Part shown: positions 17,579 through 27,455 of the stretch, one piece after another
Numbering within the stretch: position 1 is the first letter of the stretch
Layout: each line of letters opens with the position of its first letter
Assembly: GCF_039545455.1 (NCBI RefSeq)
Contig: NZ_CP154467.1
Coordinates: 1,116,001-1,180,000, forward strand
Reading direction: 5' to 3'
Length of the DNA stretch: 64,000 nt
Source: Brucella sp. BE17
Lineage (GTDB): Bacteria > Pseudomonadota > Alphaproteobacteria > Rhizobiales > Rhizobiaceae
Program-made: the position numbers and the translations under genes
Notes under the pieces: generated by a model
What the model was told of the DNA's origin: nothing
Database searches by the model: none
The model's input: the letters and a program-made list of their open reading frames with translations, nothing else

Positions 17579-18364
17579 ATGCTTGAATTTTTCGATACGA
17601 TTACGCTGCTTCTCACAGTTGCTGCCTTTATCGCTGGAATCATCGATTCGATTGCCGGTGGCGGTGGCATGATCACCATTCCTGCCCTGTTGCTTGCAGG
17701 CGTTCCGCCGGTCGAAGCACTCGGCACAAACAAGCTGCAAGGCCTGTTCGGCTCGTCTTCGGCAACCATCGCCTATGCCCGCAAAGGCTATGTAAATATC
17801 GCCACGCAATGGCCCGAAGCCATCGCCTCCGCCATTGGATCGGTATTCGGTGCGCTTCTGGCAACCGTGCTGCCGGTCGACATCATGCGTGCGGCATTGC
17901 CCTTGCTGCTGATTGCGATCGCACTTTACTTTGCGCTCAAGCCAAGCCTTGGCGATCTGGACCGCGCACGCCGCATCGGCCCGTTTTTGTTCGGTGTCAC
18001 GATGGTTCCGCTGATCGGTTTTTATGACGGACTGTTCGGCCCCGGCACGGGATCGTTTTTCATGCTGGCCTTTGTAGCACTTGCAGGCTACGGCGTCTTG
18101 AAAGCCACCGCACACACCAAGCTTTTAAACTGCGCGTCCAATGTCGGTGGCCTTGCAACCTTTGCCGCCGTCGGCGTCATCAACTGGAAGCTTGGCATCT
18201 GCATGGGTATCGCGCAATTTATCGGCGCACAGATCGGCGCAAGCCTCGCCATGAAGATCGGCTCGCGCATCATCAAGCCGCTGCTGATCGTTGTCAGTCT
18301 CGCCCTGGCCGTGCGTCTTTTAATGGAACCAGCTAACCCGATCCGGCAATGGCTCGGATTTTGA
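17579..18364 (+). CDS. TSUP-family (TauE/SafE, DUF81) membrane permease
   Basis: 261 aa with about eight hydrophobic helices and the internal duplication of the family. Diagnostic motifs are AGIIDSIAGGGGMITIPALL near residue 20, ALGTNKLQGLFGSSSA, and in the second half GFYDGLFGPGTGSFFMLAFV. TSUP proteins export or import small sulfur-containing or other organic anions, and some lie near cobalt or B12 genes. Substrate unknown here. It sits between cobE/terB and cobO in the cob cluster but on the other strand, and its stop abuts that of cobO. Confidence 0.88.
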   Translation: MLEFFDTITLLLTVAAFIAGIIDSIAGGGGMITIPALLLAGVPPVEALGTNKLQGLFGSSSATIAYARKGYVNIATQWPEAIASAIGSVFGALLATVLPVDIMRAALPLLLIAIALYFALKPSLGDLDRARRIGPFLFGVTMVPLIGFYDGLFGPGTGSFFMLAFVALAGYGVLKATAHTKLLNCASNVGGLATFAAVGVINWKLGICMGIAQFIGAQIGASLAMKIGSRIIKPLLIVVSLALAVRLLMEPANPIRQWLGF

Positions 18365-19003
18365 TCAAAACTCGATACCCTTCTGCGCTTTCACGCCGGA
18401 ACGGAACGGATGCTTGATCATTTCCATTTCGGTCACAAGATCTGCGGCCTCGATCAGTTCATCCTTGGCGTTTCGGCCCGTGATGATGACATGCTTCATT
18501 TCCGGCTTGGCCGCGAGCACCTCGATGATTTCAGCAACGGGGAGATAATCATAGCGCAGCACGATATTGAGTTCATCGCAGAGAACCATGTCATAGCTCT
18601 CGTCGAGAATCATGGCTTTGGCCTGCTCCCACGCGTCACGCGCCATGGCGATGTCACGCGTACGATCTTGCGTTTCCCAAGTGAAGCCCTCGCCCAGAGC
18701 CGAGATCGTCACCTGTTCTGGAAACTTTTCCAGCACCCAGCGTTCACCTGTATCCCATGAGCCTTTGACAAATTGAACCACGCCGATTTTCATACCATGG
18801 CCGAGCGCGCGAAACACCATGCCGAAACCGGCAGTTGATTTGCCTTTCCCCTTGCCTGTATGGACGATGACGAGACCTTTTTCGTCGGTTTTGGTGGCCT
18901 GAATTTTATCGCGTGCGGCTTTTTTCTTGCGCATCTTGTCCGCGTGCCGGGCATTCAGCTCCTCTTCCGTCATAGAGAGAAGTTTTTCTGATTTTTCAGC
19001 CAT
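18365..19003 (-). CDS. cobO: Corrinoid adenosyltransferase CobO (CobA/BtuR type)
   Basis: 212-aa ATP:co(I)rrinoid adenosyltransferase attaching the upper 5'-deoxyadenosyl ligand. The P-loop is VIVHTGKGKGKSTAGFGM, followed by VVQFVKGSWDTGER, ILDESYDMVLCDELNIVL and VIITGRNAKDELIEAADLVTEM, all typical. An unusually Lys/Glu-rich N-terminal 35 residues precede the core, as in other alphaproteobacterial CobO. It is the last gene of the riboswitch-controlled operon; its ATG overlaps the cobN stop by eight bases. The substrate must be Co(I), which the CobR-like reductase would provide. Confidence 0.95.
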   Translation of the reverse strand: MAEKSEKLLSMTEEELNARHADKMRKKKAARDKIQATKTDEKGLVIVHTGKGKGKSTAGFGMVFRALGHGMKIGVVQFVKGSWDTGERWVLEKFPEQVTISALGEGFTWETQDRTRDIAMARDAWEQAKAMILDESYDMVLCDELNIVLRYDYLPVAEIIEVLAAKPEMKHVIITGRNAKDELIEAADLVTEMEMIKHPFRSGVKAQKGIEF

Positions 19004-22000
19004 TTATATCCACTCCCGGATTCATATTCATAAGCTTTTCAAGTTCAAAACGCGCCGAATTGGAACGTGGCACCCAAAGGCCCCGCTCAATCGCCTCATC
19101 GAATTTTTGTGCAATCTCGCGAAGCGCCGCCGGGTTCTTTGCAGCTAGAAAGTCATGCACGGCTTTATCGGCAAGATAGGCTTGATAAACCGCCTCGAAA
19201 TGATGATTTCCAACTTTGCCGGTGGTCGCCGCAAAGGCAAAAAGATAATCAACGGTAGCAGCGATTTCTGCAGCACCCTTATAGCCGTGGCGCATCACGC
19301 CGGCGATCCATTTGGGGTTGGCGGCGCGCCCGCGCACAACCCGCGACAGCTCTTCTTCCAGTGTGCGGATAATCGGCTTTTCAGGGCGCGAATGATCGTT
19401 GTGGTAAAGAGCAGGCATCGCTCCCGAAAGCTTTTCGATGCTTGCCGCCATACCGCCTTCAAACTGGTAATAATCGTCGCTATCGAGCAGGTCATGCTCG
19501 CGATTATCCTGATTTTGCACCACCGCCTGCACCGAACGCAGCCGTTCTTCCAGAAGTCCGCGCTCGGCTTGCCCTTCCTCGCCTGCGCCATAGGCATAGC
19601 CGCCCCAGACGAGCCAGGCTTCAGCCAGATCGTCACGGTCCCGCCAGCCTTTCTCGTCCATTAGCGCCTGAAGACCTGCGCCATAGGCACCCGGCTTTGC
19701 GCCAAAGACGCGAAAACCTGCCCGGCGCTGCGCGGCCACACCATCCATGCCCTCGGTGACGAGCCGGGCACATTCGGCCTTCATGCGTGTTGAGATGGGA
19801 TTATCGTCTGCCTGTTCATCAAGCGCGCCCACCGCCCGCACGGCCTTGTCGAACAAAGCAATCTGTTCCGGGAAAGCATCTCGGAAAAAGCCGGAAATGC
19901 GCAATGTCACATCCACACGCGGACGCCCAAGTTTTGCAACCGGCACGATTTCATAGCCCGTAACGCGGCGCGAGGCCATGTCCCAGACCGGCTTCACACC
20001 GATCAGCGCCAGCGCCTGTGCGATGTCATCGCCCCCCGTTCGCATGTTTGATGTGCCCCATGCCGACAGGCCGAACGAAGTTGGCCATTCGCCGTGATCC
20101 TGTGTGAAGCGCGTGATCAAGAGTTCCGCTGATTTGCGCCCCAGTTCCCATGCGGCGGGTGTGGGTACCGCGCGGCTATCGGTGGAAAAGAAATTGCGCC
20201 CCGTAGGTAAAACGTCCGGGCGTCCGCGCGTCGGCGCACCCGATGGGCCGGGCGGCACAAAACGCCCGCCAAGGGCTGAAAGAAAGCCTTCGATCTCCGC
20301 AGGTCCGCAGGCTGTCACCATGGGTCGCAAATGCTCATTGATGGATTGCAGAACCGCTTTTGTCTGCGTCCAGCTTTCCGGGCATTCCGCATGACCATTA
20401 ACCAGTTGTGCCGCAAACAATTCGATGCGCTCGACCGTATCACCGGTAGTGCGCCACGGGTCGGCACTCACAGATATGAGTTCCAACGGCTTCGGCCCTG
20501 TCCAGGGTTCCGCCATTGTGCAATCGAGCGGATCGAATTCTAGTTCACAATCGGTAGCGATCGCACGCTGTAAACTCTGCTCGCCGGGATCACCGCCGAG
20601 CGAGAGCGGAATGCCGCGCGGCACACGGGCAAGTGCGACCAGAAGATCGGTCAAAAGCCGCCCTTCGGGTGCAAGGCCGAAAATATGCAAACCATCGCGG
20701 ATTTGCATTTCTTTCAGATCGCAAAGAAAGGCGTCGAGCTTTTGCAGCGCCATGTCCTCGTCGTCCTGATCCTGAATGCCCGCATCGCGGTCAAGACCGA
20801 TATCGCGCACCAGATCGAGAATCTGCGCTTTCAACCGCACCAGACGGCGCGGATCGACGCCCGATGCTTCGTAATATTCATCGACCAGCGCTTCGAGATC
20901 TTTGAGCGGCCCATAGCTTTCGGCTCGCGTCAAAGGTGGCGTCAGATGATCGATGATGACGGCGGCCGCGCGACGCTTGGCCTGTGTGCCTTCACCAGGA
21001 TCATTGACGATGAAGGGATAGATATGCGGTGTCGGACCAAAGACCGCTTCCGGGTAACAGTTTTCCGAAAGTGCCAAAGCCTTGCCCGGCAGCCATTCCA
21101 GATTACCGTGCTTGCCCATATGGGCGATAGCATCAACCTTGGCCACGTCGCGCAAACAGGCATAGAATGCCAGATAGCCGTGCGGCGGCACCAGATCGGG
21201 CGAATGATAGCTTTCCTTGGGATCGATATTATAGCCGCGTGCGGGCTGGATTCCGATCCATGTTTCGCCCGTCTTCATCAAGGGCAGCGCAAAGCCATTC
21301 AGACCTGCATCAAAAAACGGATCATTTTGCGGCTCGCCCCAACGCCCGGAAATCTCATCCTGAATCGCGTCGGGAAGCTTTTCAAAGAAAGCCTTGTATT
21401 GATTGAAGGAAATGGTTTCGCGGATTTCGCGCCCATCACGCGCTGCATTGGTTGGACCGGCTATCAAAAGCTGCATCAGCGCATCGCCATCGGTGGGAAC
21501 CTCGCCGACCGCATAGCCCGCGCCCGCCATGGCACGCAACACTTCCACCGTTCCAGCAGGTGTATCGAGACCGACGCCATTACCAAGCCGCCCGTCGCGA
21601 TTGGGGTAATTGGCAAGGATCAGCGCAACACGGCGATCAAATGGTTTCTTGCGTCGCAACCGCACCCAGTTTGCCGCAAGTTGCGCCACGAAAGCGACGC
21701 GGCTTTCCTCCGGCTCGTGGGTGACGATATCCGCTTCGACCGCGGCGTCATATTGCTGCGCGGACTTGAATGACACGGCTCTTGAAAGCACGCGTCCATC
21801 GACTTCAGGCAATGCGACATTCATGGCAAGGTCGCGCGCCAGCAAACCCTGCTGTGAAGCTTGCCATGTCTCTTTCGGCGTACCGGAAAAAATCACCTGC
21901 AACACCATGTTGCCGCGCTGGTCGAGCACGGTCGGCTTACGTTCGGCACCCGGCGATGAAATCGCAAAGCCGGTGGCGTTGAGCACAATATCAGGCGTGC

Positions 22001-22769
22001 AATCGTCAAAAAGGCCATCTACCACCGCCGCAGACAAGCGGTCCTTGAGGCTTGAGACAAAGATTGGCAGCGGGTTCAGGCCTTGTGACTGCAAGGCCTT
22101 GATCAGCGCCTCCACCGGCTGCATCTGCCCGCTTTGCACAAGCGCACGGTAGAAGACGATAGCCGCAACAGGCCCGTCCGCTTGCTGCCACGCGGTTCGG
22201 ATACGGTCGAGCGAAGGCGCAGACATGCCCGGCCACCAAAGCCCCGCTTTAAGCAGTGGTGCTGCCTCCGCCGGTTTTTCACCGCGCGCGATCAGAGCTA
22301 CGCAATAATCAAGGAAGTGACGCACATTGATCGCCCCGCCCTCGATCAGATAGTGCCAGAGAGCATCGCGCTCTTGCGCCGCCACCGTGCAATAACGCGC
22401 AAGCGCCATATCCGGTTTGTCATCGCCCGGCAGCACGACTAGCTTGATATCTTGCGCAAGGGCCGCAGAGTGCAGCGCTTGCAATCCATAGGGCCAGTAG
22501 GTTTCGCCGCCGATAATACGCACCACGATGAGTTTTGCGTGACGCGCTGTGCGCTCGACATAGGCATCGACCGACATCGGGTGCATGAGGCTTAGAAAAT
22601 TGGCAAGCCTGAGCTTCACCGTTCCCGGTGCCTGACGATGCGCTTCAGCCACTGACCCCAGTTCGGTGTCGGCAGCGGAAAGGAACAAAATATCGCCCGG
22701 CGTCTGACCGAGATCGACGGCCTCATTGCCGTCGCTGATTGTTCCTTTTTGGGCAAGCAGAAGATGCAT
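18996..22769 (-). CDS. cobN: Aerobic cobaltochelatase large subunit CobN
   Basis: 1257-aa subunit, H subunit-like of magnesium chelatase, that inserts cobalt into hydrogenobyrinate a,c-diamide with CobS and CobT (not in this window). Landmarks: VVRIIGGETYWPYGLQAL near residue 85, LANYPNRDGRLGNGVGLDTPAG, AHMGKHGNLEWLPGKALALS and the metal-site neighbourhood HIYPFIVNDPGEGTQAKRR, FGLSAWGTSNMRTGGDDIAQAL in the C-terminal third. Length matches the family. The start shares a base with the cobW stop (TAATG), and the stop overlaps cobO. Its presence confirms late, ATP-dependent cobalt insertion, that is, the aerobic route. Confidence 0.97.
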   Translation of the reverse strand: MHLLLAQKGTISDGNEAVDLGQTPGDILFLSAADTELGSVAEAHRQAPGTVKLRLANFLSLMHPMSVDAYVERTARHAKLIVVRIIGGETYWPYGLQALHSAALAQDIKLVVLPGDDKPDMALARYCTVAAQERDALWHYLIEGGAINVRHFLDYCVALIARGEKPAEAAPLLKAGLWWPGMSAPSLDRIRTAWQQADGPVAAIVFYRALVQSGQMQPVEALIKALQSQGLNPLPIFVSSLKDRLSAAVVDGLFDDCTPDIVLNATGFAISSPGAERKPTVLDQRGNMVLQVIFSGTPKETWQASQQGLLARDLAMNVALPEVDGRVLSRAVSFKSAQQYDAAVEADIVTHEPEESRVAFVAQLAANWVRLRRKKPFDRRVALILANYPNRDGRLGNGVGLDTPAGTVEVLRAMAGAGYAVGEVPTDGDALMQLLIAGPTNAARDGREIRETISFNQYKAFFEKLPDAIQDEISGRWGEPQNDPFFDAGLNGFALPLMKTGETWIGIQPARGYNIDPKESYHSPDLVPPHGYLAFYACLRDVAKVDAIAHMGKHGNLEWLPGKALALSENCYPEAVFGPTPHIYPFIVNDPGEGTQAKRRAAAVIIDHLTPPLTRAESYGPLKDLEALVDEYYEASGVDPRRLVRLKAQILDLVRDIGLDRDAGIQDQDDEDMALQKLDAFLCDLKEMQIRDGLHIFGLAPEGRLLTDLLVALARVPRGIPLSLGGDPGEQSLQRAIATDCELEFDPLDCTMAEPWTGPKPLELISVSADPWRTTGDTVERIELFAAQLVNGHAECPESWTQTKAVLQSINEHLRPMVTACGPAEIEGFLSALGGRFVPPGPSGAPTRGRPDVLPTGRNFFSTDSRAVPTPAAWELGRKSAELLITRFTQDHGEWPTSFGLSAWGTSNMRTGGDDIAQALALIGVKPVWDMASRRVTGYEIVPVAKLGRPRVDVTLRISGFFRDAFPEQIALFDKAVRAVGALDEQADDNPISTRMKAECARLVTEGMDGVAAQRRAGFRVFGAKPGAYGAGLQALMDEKGWRDRDDLAEAWLVWGGYAYGAGEEGQAERGLLEERLRSVQAVVQNQDNREHDLLDSDDYYQFEGGMAASIEKLSGAMPALYHNDHSRPEKPIIRTLEEELSRVVRGRAANPKWIAGVMRHGYKGAAEIAATVDYLFAFAATTGKVGNHHFEAVYQAYLADKAVHDFLAAKNPAALREIAQKFDEAIERGLWVPRSNSARFELEKLMNMNPGVDING

Positions 22770-23821
22770 TACAAAACAGAAGCTCTAACAGCCGTCGTAA
22801 TTGCATCCTGATCGATATCATGCAGGCCGATCACCACAAGCCGCGTGGCCCGTGTCTCGTCCTTGCCCCATGGGCGGTCGAAATAATGCTCGACGCGCTG
22901 GCCCACTGCCTGCACCACAAGCCGCATCGGCTTGCCCGGCACATCCACAAAACCCTTGAGCCGCAGAATATCGTGATCCGCGATCACTGTTTTCAGCTTG
23001 TCGGTAAAAGCCTTGGGATCATTGACAGAGCCGGCTTCAACGACAAAGCTTTCAAATTCGTCATGGTCATGTTCATGGCCATCGGCGTGATGGATTTCAT
23101 GATGCGACTTTCGGTTGGCGATATCGTCTTGTGTGCCGACACCAAGCCCGAGCAGCACCTCAGCACCAAGCTTACCAAAACTTGCAGGCACCATGTTGAT
23201 ACGTCGTGTCGACCGCTCTGCCACATCAGATTTCACATGTTCGAGCCGATCTGCATCGATTAGATCAGCTTTATTGAGTACGATCAGATCGGCTGCATGA
23301 ATCTGATCCTCAAAAAGTTCCTCTAAAGGGCTTTCATGATCAAGACTTTCGTCCGCTGCACGTTGCGCATCGACCTTGTCGTGGTCATCGGCAAAACGCC
23401 CTTCGGCGACGGCGGCTGCATCAATCACCGTGACGACGCCATCAACCGTCACCTGTGTGTTGATCTCCGGCCAGTTGAAGGCGGCAACGAGGGGCTGCGG
23501 CAGCGCCAGACCCGAGGTTTCGATCACGATATGATCGGGACGATCCGCGCGATCGAGAAGTTTTGTCATGGTCGGAATGAAATCGTCAGCCACAGTGCAG
23601 CAGATGCAGCCATTGTTGAGTTCGATCACATCTTCCTCGCGGCAGGCCTCAATGCCACAGCCTTTCAAGATACCGCCATCGACACCCAGATCGCCGAACT
23701 CGTTGATGATCAGCGCAATGCGCTTGCCATTGGCGTTTTCCAGCAAATTGCGGATCATCGTCGTCTTGCCGGAACCCAGGAAGCCCGTGATGACCGTTGC
23801 CGGAATTTTTTGACCCTGCAT
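22769..23821 (-). CDS. cobW: Metallochaperone GTPase CobW
   Basis: 350-aa COG0523-family GTPase, thought to deliver cobalt to the chelatase. The G1 loop is VITGFLGSGKTTMIRNLL, the metal motif CICC is in NNGCICCTVADDF, the guanine-specific NKAD motif is in IVLNKADLID, and a His/Asp-rich loop (HHEIHHADGHEHDHDEF) precedes the C-terminal CobW_C domain. It lies between cobP and cobN with a four-base gap and a one-base overlap respectively, as in many alphaproteobacteria. Confidence 0.95.
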   Translation of the reverse strand: MQGQKIPATVITGFLGSGKTTMIRNLLENANGKRIALIINEFGDLGVDGGILKGCGIEACREEDVIELNNGCICCTVADDFIPTMTKLLDRADRPDHIVIETSGLALPQPLVAAFNWPEINTQVTVDGVVTVIDAAAVAEGRFADDHDKVDAQRAADESLDHESPLEELFEDQIHAADLIVLNKADLIDADRLEHVKSDVAERSTRRINMVPASFGKLGAEVLLGLGVGTQDDIANRKSHHEIHHADGHEHDHDEFESFVVEAGSVNDPKAFTDKLKTVIADHDILRLKGFVDVPGKPMRLVVQAVGQRVEHYFDRPWGKDETRATRLVVIGLHDIDQDAITTAVRASVL

Positions 23822-23825
23822 AAAA

Positions 23826-24359
23826 CTAACCCTTCATTTTGAGCGGCAGACCTGCCGCCATGAAATAAACTTCATCCGCAACCGATGCTACCGCCTGATG
23901 CGCAAAACCCGCGAAATCTCGAAATTCTCGCGCCATGCGGTTTTCCGGCACGATGCCAAGCCCGACTTCGTTGGAAACCAGAATCACGGGACTGACAAGC
24001 TTGCGCAAGCTTGCCGCCAGTTTGTGCGTTTCAGCCGCAATATCAAGCTCGGCCATCATCAGATTGGTGATCCACAGTGTAAGGCAATCGACCAGCACAA
24101 AGCGGTCGTGACCCATGTTTTTTTCCAGCGCACCGACAAGATCAAGCGGCTCTTCTACCGTCTGCCATTGGGACCCGCGACGGTCGCGATGAATGGCAAT
24201 ACGGTTTTCCATTTCGCCATCAAATGCGCGTCCGGTTGCGAGATAAACGGGCTGAAGCCCGGAGGCTTCAACCTTCTTCTCGGCAAAAGACGATTTCCCC
24301 GAACGCGCTCCGCCAAGAACGAAAGTGATTTTTGCAAATTCAGTTCGCGGCGGAGCCAT
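23826..24359 (-). CDS. cobP: Bifunctional adenosylcobinamide kinase/guanylyltransferase CobP (CobU)
   Basis: 177 aa from the ATG at 24359. It phosphorylates adenosylcobinamide and then transfers GMP to it during nucleotide-loop assembly. The P-loop is [15 protein letters not shown]; further motifs are [23 protein letters not shown], with the guanylylated histidine region, [13 protein letters not shown] and [22 protein letters not shown]. The frame remains open 21 codons upstream into cbtA, but the start four bases after the cbtA stop fits the family. It lies between cbtA and cobW in the operon. Confidence 0.93.
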   Translation of the reverse strand: MAPPRTEFAKITFVLGGARSGKSSFAEKKVEASGLQPVYLATGRAFDGEMENRIAIHRDRRGSQWQTVEEPLDLVGALEKNMGHDRFVLVDCLTLWITNLMMAELDIAAETHKLAASLRKLVSPVILVSNEVGLGIVPENRMAREFRDFAGFAHQAVASVADEVYFMAAGLPLKMKG

Positions 24360-24363
24360 GGTT

Positions 24364-25074
24364 TCAGCCTTCGATTTCCGTTGATGCGTAGGTCTGGATG
24401 AACCAGCCCAGTGCCAGACCAATCACTGCCCACAGAAACAGGTTGGTTGCAAGCGAGGAAACCGCATATTGCGACGCAAGCAAGGCGGGAACGGGCGATG
24501 CAATGTCATGCGGGTGCGGCGCACCATAAAGATGCGGCGCAATAATGAGCGCTAGACCCGCGATTCTTGCCCAGATTTCGGATCGCAATACGATAAGGTA
24601 AAGACCGATTCCGCTGAACAGCACCGTCACCAGCCACCAGAGCTGCCGCGTCGCAAGCTCTGCGGCAGGCATTGCTGGCAGTTCCGGCGAAAGGCCGAGC
24701 GCCGGCAGGAACGCCACAGCAAAAAAACCGGCAACACCCCAGTAAATGCCGTTTCGCACCGTGATGCGGCGACCAGCCAGAAGTGCTGTACCTCCGAGCA
24801 ACAGGGCAAAGCCCGCGCCTGCAACGAGATTGGCGAGCAAGGTATTTCCGAGGCGTCCAAAAGGCAGCTCGGCCCCCTCTTCCTCATTTGCTGCCACCTC
24901 ATCATGGTCGTGCGGCGCAGCGTCTGCTTCTGTATGACTATGCCCGCCCCCAGCATCTTCGTAAGTTTCTGCCTCAAGAATCAGCGGCACGGTTTTGAGA
25001 TACATGACAGGCGTCACCAGAACCCCTGCCAGCAGGCCTGCGGCAAGCGTGGCCAATAAATAACGAATCAACAT
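24364..25074 (-). CDS. cbtA: Cobalt transporter subunit CbtA
   Basis: 236-aa inner-membrane protein with about five to six helices. The N-terminal helix ([21 protein letters not shown]) is followed by a His/Asp/Glu-rich loop containing [15 protein letters not shown], a likely metal-catching segment, and a C-terminal [11 protein letters not shown] motif conserved in CbtA. CbtAB systems are predicted cobalt transporters found with B12 riboswitches in proteobacteria. It follows cbtB by 97 bp and is followed four bases on by cobP, so cobalt import and insertion are expressed together. Confidence 0.9.
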   Translation of the reverse strand: MLIRYLLATLAAGLLAGVLVTPVMYLKTVPLILEAETYEDAGGGHSHTEADAAPHDHDEVAANEEEGAELPFGRLGNTLLANLVAGAGFALLLGGTALLAGRRITVRNGIYWGVAGFFAVAFLPALGLSPELPAMPAAELATRQLWWLVTVLFSGIGLYLIVLRSEIWARIAGLALIIAPHLYGAPHPHDIASPVPALLASQYAVSSLATNLFLWAVIGLALGWFIQTYASTEIEG

Positions 25075-25171
25075 TTTTGTCCCTCAACAGAAAACCCGCT
25101 CCAATGGCCGTCCACCATTGAGCGTTTTTCAATTCCCAGTTTGTGAAAACAGCAGAGCCTTATGGCCCAGA

Positions 25172-25360
25172 TCAGTGGCAGGGAAACCCATAGGCATGAC
25201 GCGTGTCATGTGCCGAATCGTGCAGCGTGTCGGAATGCGCCAGTCCAACACCGTAGATCAGGAAGGCTCCGAGCAGAAGCGACAACGAGGCCGTCACAAG
25301 ACGGGTGGCAAGGGGCAAAGGGAGTGTAGTACTGAGTGAATTTTCGTTACGCGCAGCCAT
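25172..25360 (-). CDS. cbtB: Cobalt transporter subunit CbtB
   Basis: 62-aa single-helix membrane protein. The helix is LVTASLSLLLGAFLIYGVGLAHS and the C-terminal tail is rich in histidine (HSDTLHDSAHDTRHAYGFPCH), the hallmark of CbtB. The ATG at 25360 is preceded by a perfect GGAGG, so the 36 open codons upstream, which run into the riboswitch, are not translated. It is the first gene behind the cobalamin riboswitch and the partner of cbtA. Confidence 0.92.
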   Translation of the reverse strand: MAARNENSLSTTLPLPLATRLVTASLSLLLGAFLIYGVGLAHSDTLHDSAHDTRHAYGFPCH

Positions 25361-25424
25361 GACAACCTCCGTGCAGGCAGCAGGGAAAACCTCCCATCGG
25401 GTGCGGACATGATGTCCTTCACGC

Positions 25425-25632
25425 AACAGGCAGGTCTCCTGGCTCACGGGTCGTAAGGAGTAAAACACCTTCCCGGAAATTATGGTTTCCAGTGGCTGCC
25501 GGTTGCCCGGCCTGTTTCATCCCTCTCCGCTCTACAGTCGCGGGGTCGGCTGCGATAAAGACGCCCGGCTTGGGTCCGTCCGTCGCATTCCCTTTTCGCA
25601 TTGCCGGGACTCTCATCCCGGCAAAACCTGTC
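25425..25632 (-). ncRNA. Cobalamin (AdoCbl) riboswitch upstream of cbtB
   Basis: Read on the minus strand the element has the expected order of conserved pieces: AAAAGGGAATGCG (the GGGAA box), CCCCGCGACTGTAG, GCCACTGG and finally the B12 box GCCAGGAGACCTGCC. It ends about 65 bases before the cbtB start, so it probably controls translation or termination of the whole cbtB-cbtA-cobP-cobW-cobN-cobO operon, lowering cobalt import and corrin metallation when B12 is plentiful. Ends are approximate. Confidence 0.93.
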
Positions 25633-25822
25633 GCATGATCAAACATTAGGCTTCTGCCAGAGCGGCGTCAATTGGCCTGACGATAGAGCATCACACCAAC
25701 CACCAGCGTCCCCGCGTTTCGCCAAACTCTATCAGTTGGCGCGTGCGGGGCGCGCCCACTGCACATTGTCAGCCCTGACCAAGCACGCCTGGGCAAAGAC
25801 CTGAGCGCGAGCCAGAAAGTGA

Positions 25823-27274
25823 CTATGGAAGCGAAAATAAGGCATCGATATCAAGACAGGCTTCCAGTTCTTGAGCCAGCTCATCAAGCGCCGTTTCAAC
25901 ACTGGCGCGGTAGTTCTCGCCTGAGCCGCGCAGGCCCAGCCTTGCCAGAAACTTTTGCCGGAATTGATCAGAACCGAACACGCCGTGCAGATAAGTTCCC
26001 ATAATCCGGCCATCCGCAGCAACTGCGCCATCGTCATGATTGCCAATGCGAGAAAAGGGGCGCGCTGCATCAGGGCCGGTGCTACGACCAATGTGGATTT
26101 CATACCCCTCGATCGGTGCATTAAGGAAAAGCGAGGTCGCCGTGACGTTGCGCACGATCTTTTCCGGCTCCATGACTGTTTCCACGTCAAGCAGCCCCAA
26201 TCCATTGACCTCGCATGTTTGTCCCTCGATGCCATCTGGATCGCTGATCCGATTGCCCAGCATCTGAAACCCGCCGCAAATACCCAGCACATGGCCGCCC
26301 CGCCGTACATGCATTTCCAGATCACGGTCCCAGCCGTTCTCTCGAAAGGCACAAAGATCGGCAATCGTGGATTTTGTTCCCGGCAGGATAACAAGACCTG
26401 CATCCTGCGGCAAAGCCTGCCCCGGCGGCACCATGACCACCTCGACCTGTGGTTCGGCTTTCAGCGGATCCAGATCGTCGAAATTGGCGATCCTCGGCAG
26501 CATGGGCACGGCCACCTTGAAACTTTTCCCTTCACCGCGCACAGCTCGTTCCAGCACAACCGAATCTTCCGCCGGAAGCCGTGATACGGCCTTCAGCCAA
26601 GGCACCACCCCGAAAGAGCGCCAACCGGTAAAATCCGTGATTGCTGCAAGCCCGTCATCAAACAGCGAAATGTCGCCGCGAAACTTATTGATGAGAAAGC
26701 CGCGCACCATGGCACGGTCTTCCTGCGTAAGGATTGTATGCGTACCGACCAGCGAGGCAATGACCCCGCCTCTGTCGATATCGCCGATAAGGACAACCGG
26801 CACATTCGCGCGCGTTGCAAATCCCATATTGGCAATGTCGCCTGCACGCAGATTGATCTCGGCAGGAGAACCAGCCCCTTCCACCAGCACCAGATCGGCG
26901 TGCTGACTGACATGTGCGAAGGATTGCAAGACCGCTTGCATCAATTGCGGCTTTAATTGCTGGTAATAGCGTCCACGTGCCTCGCCATACACTTTTCCAT
27001 GCACGACAATCTGACTGCCCATGTCGGTTTGGGGTTTAAGCAGAACCGGGTTCATATGCACCGACGAGGGCACACCACATGCCAAGGCTTGCAGCCATTG
27101 CGCACGACCAATCTCTCCGCCGTCATCACTGACAGCAGCATTGTTCGACATGTTCTGCGGCTTGAAAGGGCGCACCTTCAATCCGCGATTGCGCGCCGCA
27201 CGGCAAAGCCCCGCGACAAGAACACTCTTGCCGACATCCGAACCCGTCCCCTGAAACATGATCGCGCGTGCCAT
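25823..27274 (-). CDS. cobQ: Cobyric acid synthase CobQ
   Basis: 483-aa glutamine- and ATP-dependent amidase acting on the b, d, e and g side chains of adenosylcobyrinate diamide. The N-terminal [21 protein letters not shown] is the P-loop-like motif; NMSNNA and [10 protein letters not shown] are conserved, and the C-terminal amidotransferase domain has [13 protein letters not shown] with the catalytic cysteine and GTYLHGVFG with the histidine. It lies upstream of the riboswitch operon on the same strand, ending about 190 bp before the riboswitch, and has its own promoter region shared with the divergent acyl-CoA dehydrogenase gene. Confidence 0.96.
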   Translation of the reverse strand: MARAIMFQGTGSDVGKSVLVAGLCRAARNRGLKVRPFKPQNMSNNAAVSDDGGEIGRAQWLQALACGVPSSVHMNPVLLKPQTDMGSQIVVHGKVYGEARGRYYQQLKPQLMQAVLQSFAHVSQHADLVLVEGAGSPAEINLRAGDIANMGFATRANVPVVLIGDIDRGGVIASLVGTHTILTQEDRAMVRGFLINKFRGDISLFDDGLAAITDFTGWRSFGVVPWLKAVSRLPAEDSVVLERAVRGEGKSFKVAVPMLPRIANFDDLDPLKAEPQVEVVMVPPGQALPQDAGLVILPGTKSTIADLCAFRENGWDRDLEMHVRRGGHVLGICGGFQMLGNRISDPDGIEGQTCEVNGLGLLDVETVMEPEKIVRNVTATSLFLNAPIEGYEIHIGRSTGPDAARPFSRIGNHDDGAVAADGRIMGTYLHGVFGSDQFRQKFLARLGLRGSGENYRASVETALDELAQELEACLDIDALFSLP

Positions 27275-27354
27275 GCGTTGTGCCTAGCGGAAGTCTTGGC
27301 CGCTTGCAATGACAGCACCTTGCGAAATCTTATATGTAAAAACGCACAACAGAT

Positions 27355-27398
27355 TGTTGCAGAATTGAGCAACATTATTTCACTGCCGCGTTGGCAGT
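27355..27398. promoter_or_regulatory. Two small inverted repeats between cobQ and the acyl-CoA dehydrogenase gene
   Basis: TGTTGC-N8-GCAACA (27355-27374) and ACTGCC-GCGTT-GGCAGT (27382-27398) lie in the divergent intergenic region, 55 to 100 bases before the acyl-CoA dehydrogenase start. Either could be a regulator site for the valine-catabolism genes. No regulator gene is adjacent, so this is a suggestion only. Confidence 0.3.
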
Positions 27399-27455
27399 TG
27401 GGCGCGGCTGTGATCTATTTGTATATGGAGGCGCGATGTTCATAGGGAGGAAACC

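Noticed and set aside
20685..21773. 362-codon plus-strand frame opposite cobN
   Set aside because: Lies wholly inside the conserved cobN coding sequence in an antisense frame, with no start signals or recognisable family.
25732..25823. Hairpin-like GGCGCG/CGCGCC sequence after cobQ as a terminator
   Set aside because: Short stem without a T-run; not strong enough to call.
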